32,270 nt of DNA from JBJXHG01 sp046160865 (GTDB lineage: Bacteria > Planctomycetota > UBA1135 > GCA-002686595): contig JBJXHG010000111.1 in assembly GCA_046160865.1 (NCBI GenBank), forward strand, positions 1 through 32,270, given 5' to 3'. The position numbers and the translations under genes are program-made. The notes under the pieces are model-generated. The model was not told the origin of the DNA and made no database searches. It saw nothing but the letters and a program-made list of their open reading frames with translations. Shown piece after piece: positions 31,515-32,270 of this stretch; positions within the stretch are counted from its first letter, which is position 1; each line of letters starts with the position of its first letter.

Positions 31515-32261
31515 ATGACGAACGAATCTTTTCCGTCCGACGTTTCTCGCCGCGGCTTCATCGCTGCCGGCGTCGTGAGCTCGGCGTACTTGATGGCAGC
31601 ATCGGCGCAAGGCCAGTCGGGCGGCGCGGTGAGCGGCCGGCCTCAGGCGACCGACGCGGCGCAGGGCCCGTTCCGCCTCGAGCCCCTGCCGTTCAAGGAG
31701 GACGCGCTCGATCCCTACATCCAAGCGAAGACGATCGGCTTCCATTACGGCCGGCACCACAAGGGCTACGTCGACAAGCTCAACAAGCTGGTCGAGGGCA
31801 AGCGCTACGAGAAGATGAAGCTCGAGGAGGTCGTGCAGGCCTCCGCGAAGGAGCAAGCCGACGTCGCGGTGTTCAACAACGCCGCGCAAGCGTGGAACCA
31901 CGCGTTCTATTGGCAGTGCCTCAAGGCGAACGGCGGCGGCGAACCGAGCGGGCGCATCGCGGACAAGATCAAGAGCGACTTCGGCAGCTACGGCGAGCTC
32001 AAGAAACAGCTCAGTGAAGCGGCGCTCAACCAGTTCGGCAGCGGCTGGGCGTGGCTCGTCGTCGAGGGCGGCAAGCTGCGCGTGCAGAAGACAGGCAACG
32101 CGGACACTCCGATCGCGCACGGCATCCGGCCGGTGCTGACGATCGACGTGTGGGAGCACGCCTACTACCTCGACTACCAGAATCGCCGCAATGAGTACGT
32201 CGCGGCGGTCATCGATCACTTGATCAATTGGGAGTTCGCGTCGGCCAATCTGGGCGCATAG
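31515..32261 (+). CDS. sodB: Fe-type superoxide dismutase with twin-arginine signal
   Basis: 248 residues. The N-terminus carries a Tat signal: SRRGFIA (11-17), then a mildly hydrophobic stretch ending near AASAQG. The mature enzyme has all four metal ligands: His77 (FHYGRHH), His129 (AWNHAFYW), Asp211 and His215 (DVWEHAYYLDY). Gln125 in NNAAQAWNH and the FGSGWAW motif mark the iron type. It converts superoxide to hydrogen peroxide and oxygen. Export as a folded metalloenzyme through Tat is unusual but known; tatC lies at 4268. AAAGGA 8 nt before the ATG at 31515 fixes the start, and an upstream in-frame ATG (31440) is rejected. A hairpin spans its stop codon. Confidence 0.96.
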   Translation: MTNESFPSDVSRRGFIAAGVVSSAYLMAASAQGQSGGAVSGRPQATDAAQGPFRLEPLPFKEDALDPYIQAKTIGFHYGRHHKGYVDKLNKLVEGKRYEKMKLEEVVQASAKEQADVAVFNNAAQAWNHAFYWQCLKANGGGEPSGRIADKIKSDFGSYGELKKQLSEAALNQFGSGWAWLVVEGGKLRVQKTGNADTPIAHGIRPVLTIDVWEHAYYLDYQNRRNEYVAAVIDHLINWEFASANLGA

Positions 32262-32270
32262 CGCCCAGAT
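32248..32270 (+). terminator. 10-bp hairpin spanning the SOD stop codon
   Basis: ATCTGGGCGC (32248-32257) pairs fully with GCGCCCAGAT (32261-32270) around the loop ATA. The TAG stop codon is at 32259-32261, in the loop and first pair. The window ends at the last base, so a following U-tract cannot be checked. Confidence 0.6.

Noticed and set aside
1..32270. CRISPR arrays, insertion sequences with transposases, rRNA genes, phage genes
   Set aside because: I looked for regularly spaced repeats, transposase motifs, rRNA cores and structural phage proteins and saw none.

Overview
The window is about 32 kb of very GC-rich bacterial chromosome with strong G/C preference at third codon positions. 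The gene content points to a Planctomycetota-like heterotroph. Several large secreted proteins are typical of that phylum: a seven-repeat propeller with a Cys-rich C-terminal module, a parallel beta-helix protein, and a TPR protein. There is also a sulfatase-fold lipoprotein, an ECF sigma factor translationally coupled to a membrane-bound FecR-like regulator, and a Rho with a long Gly-rich N-terminal insert. This placement is inferred from style and domain content; no rRNA is present to prove it. Nothing indicates a prophage or a conjugative element.

Layout. Positions 1-440 hold an MNT-type nucleotidyltransferase gene whose expected HEPN partner appears broken by an inverted-repeat element at the window edge. 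Positions 530-2830 hold a LipM-type octanoyltransferase followed 4 nt later by a sulfatase-family lipoprotein. A tRNA-Gln(UUG) with its own promoter follows on the minus strand, then cinA and tatC (overlapping start and stop codons) and a membrane-anchored coiled-coil protein ending in a BRCT-like domain. From 6.9 kb the plus strand carries coaE, rho, the secreted propeller and an alpha/beta-hydrolase lipoprotein.

From 12.1 to 17.5 kb three minus-strand genes (beta-helix protein, large secreted protein of unknown function, SDR oxidoreductase) are separated by unusually long, highly structured intergenic DNA. These spacers hold two copies of a dispersed repeat of about 150-160 nt with 9-nt terminal inverted repeats, a 183-nt near-palindrome, and several strong hairpins. 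This is the part of the window least explained by known features.

From 17.7 kb come the ECF sigma / FecR-like pair, a small membrane protein, a TPR secreted protein, an M16 zinc protease and a small lipoprotein. Then follow trxB, a DUF2203 protein, an inositol-monophosphatase-family enzyme, an ABC exporter (ATPase plus permease) and a Tat-exported Fe-superoxide dismutase.

Themes. Export and envelope functions dominate: TatC, a Tat substrate, three lipoproteins, four or more Sec-secreted proteins and an ABC exporter. Redox defence (TrxB, SOD) and cofactor metabolism (CoaE, LipM, CinA) make up the rest. Many genes lack a Shine-Dalgarno sequence. Transcript ends are often marked by long GC-rich hairpins without a U-tract, and in three of them the single mispair becomes a G-U wobble only in the RNA of the neighbouring gene's strand.
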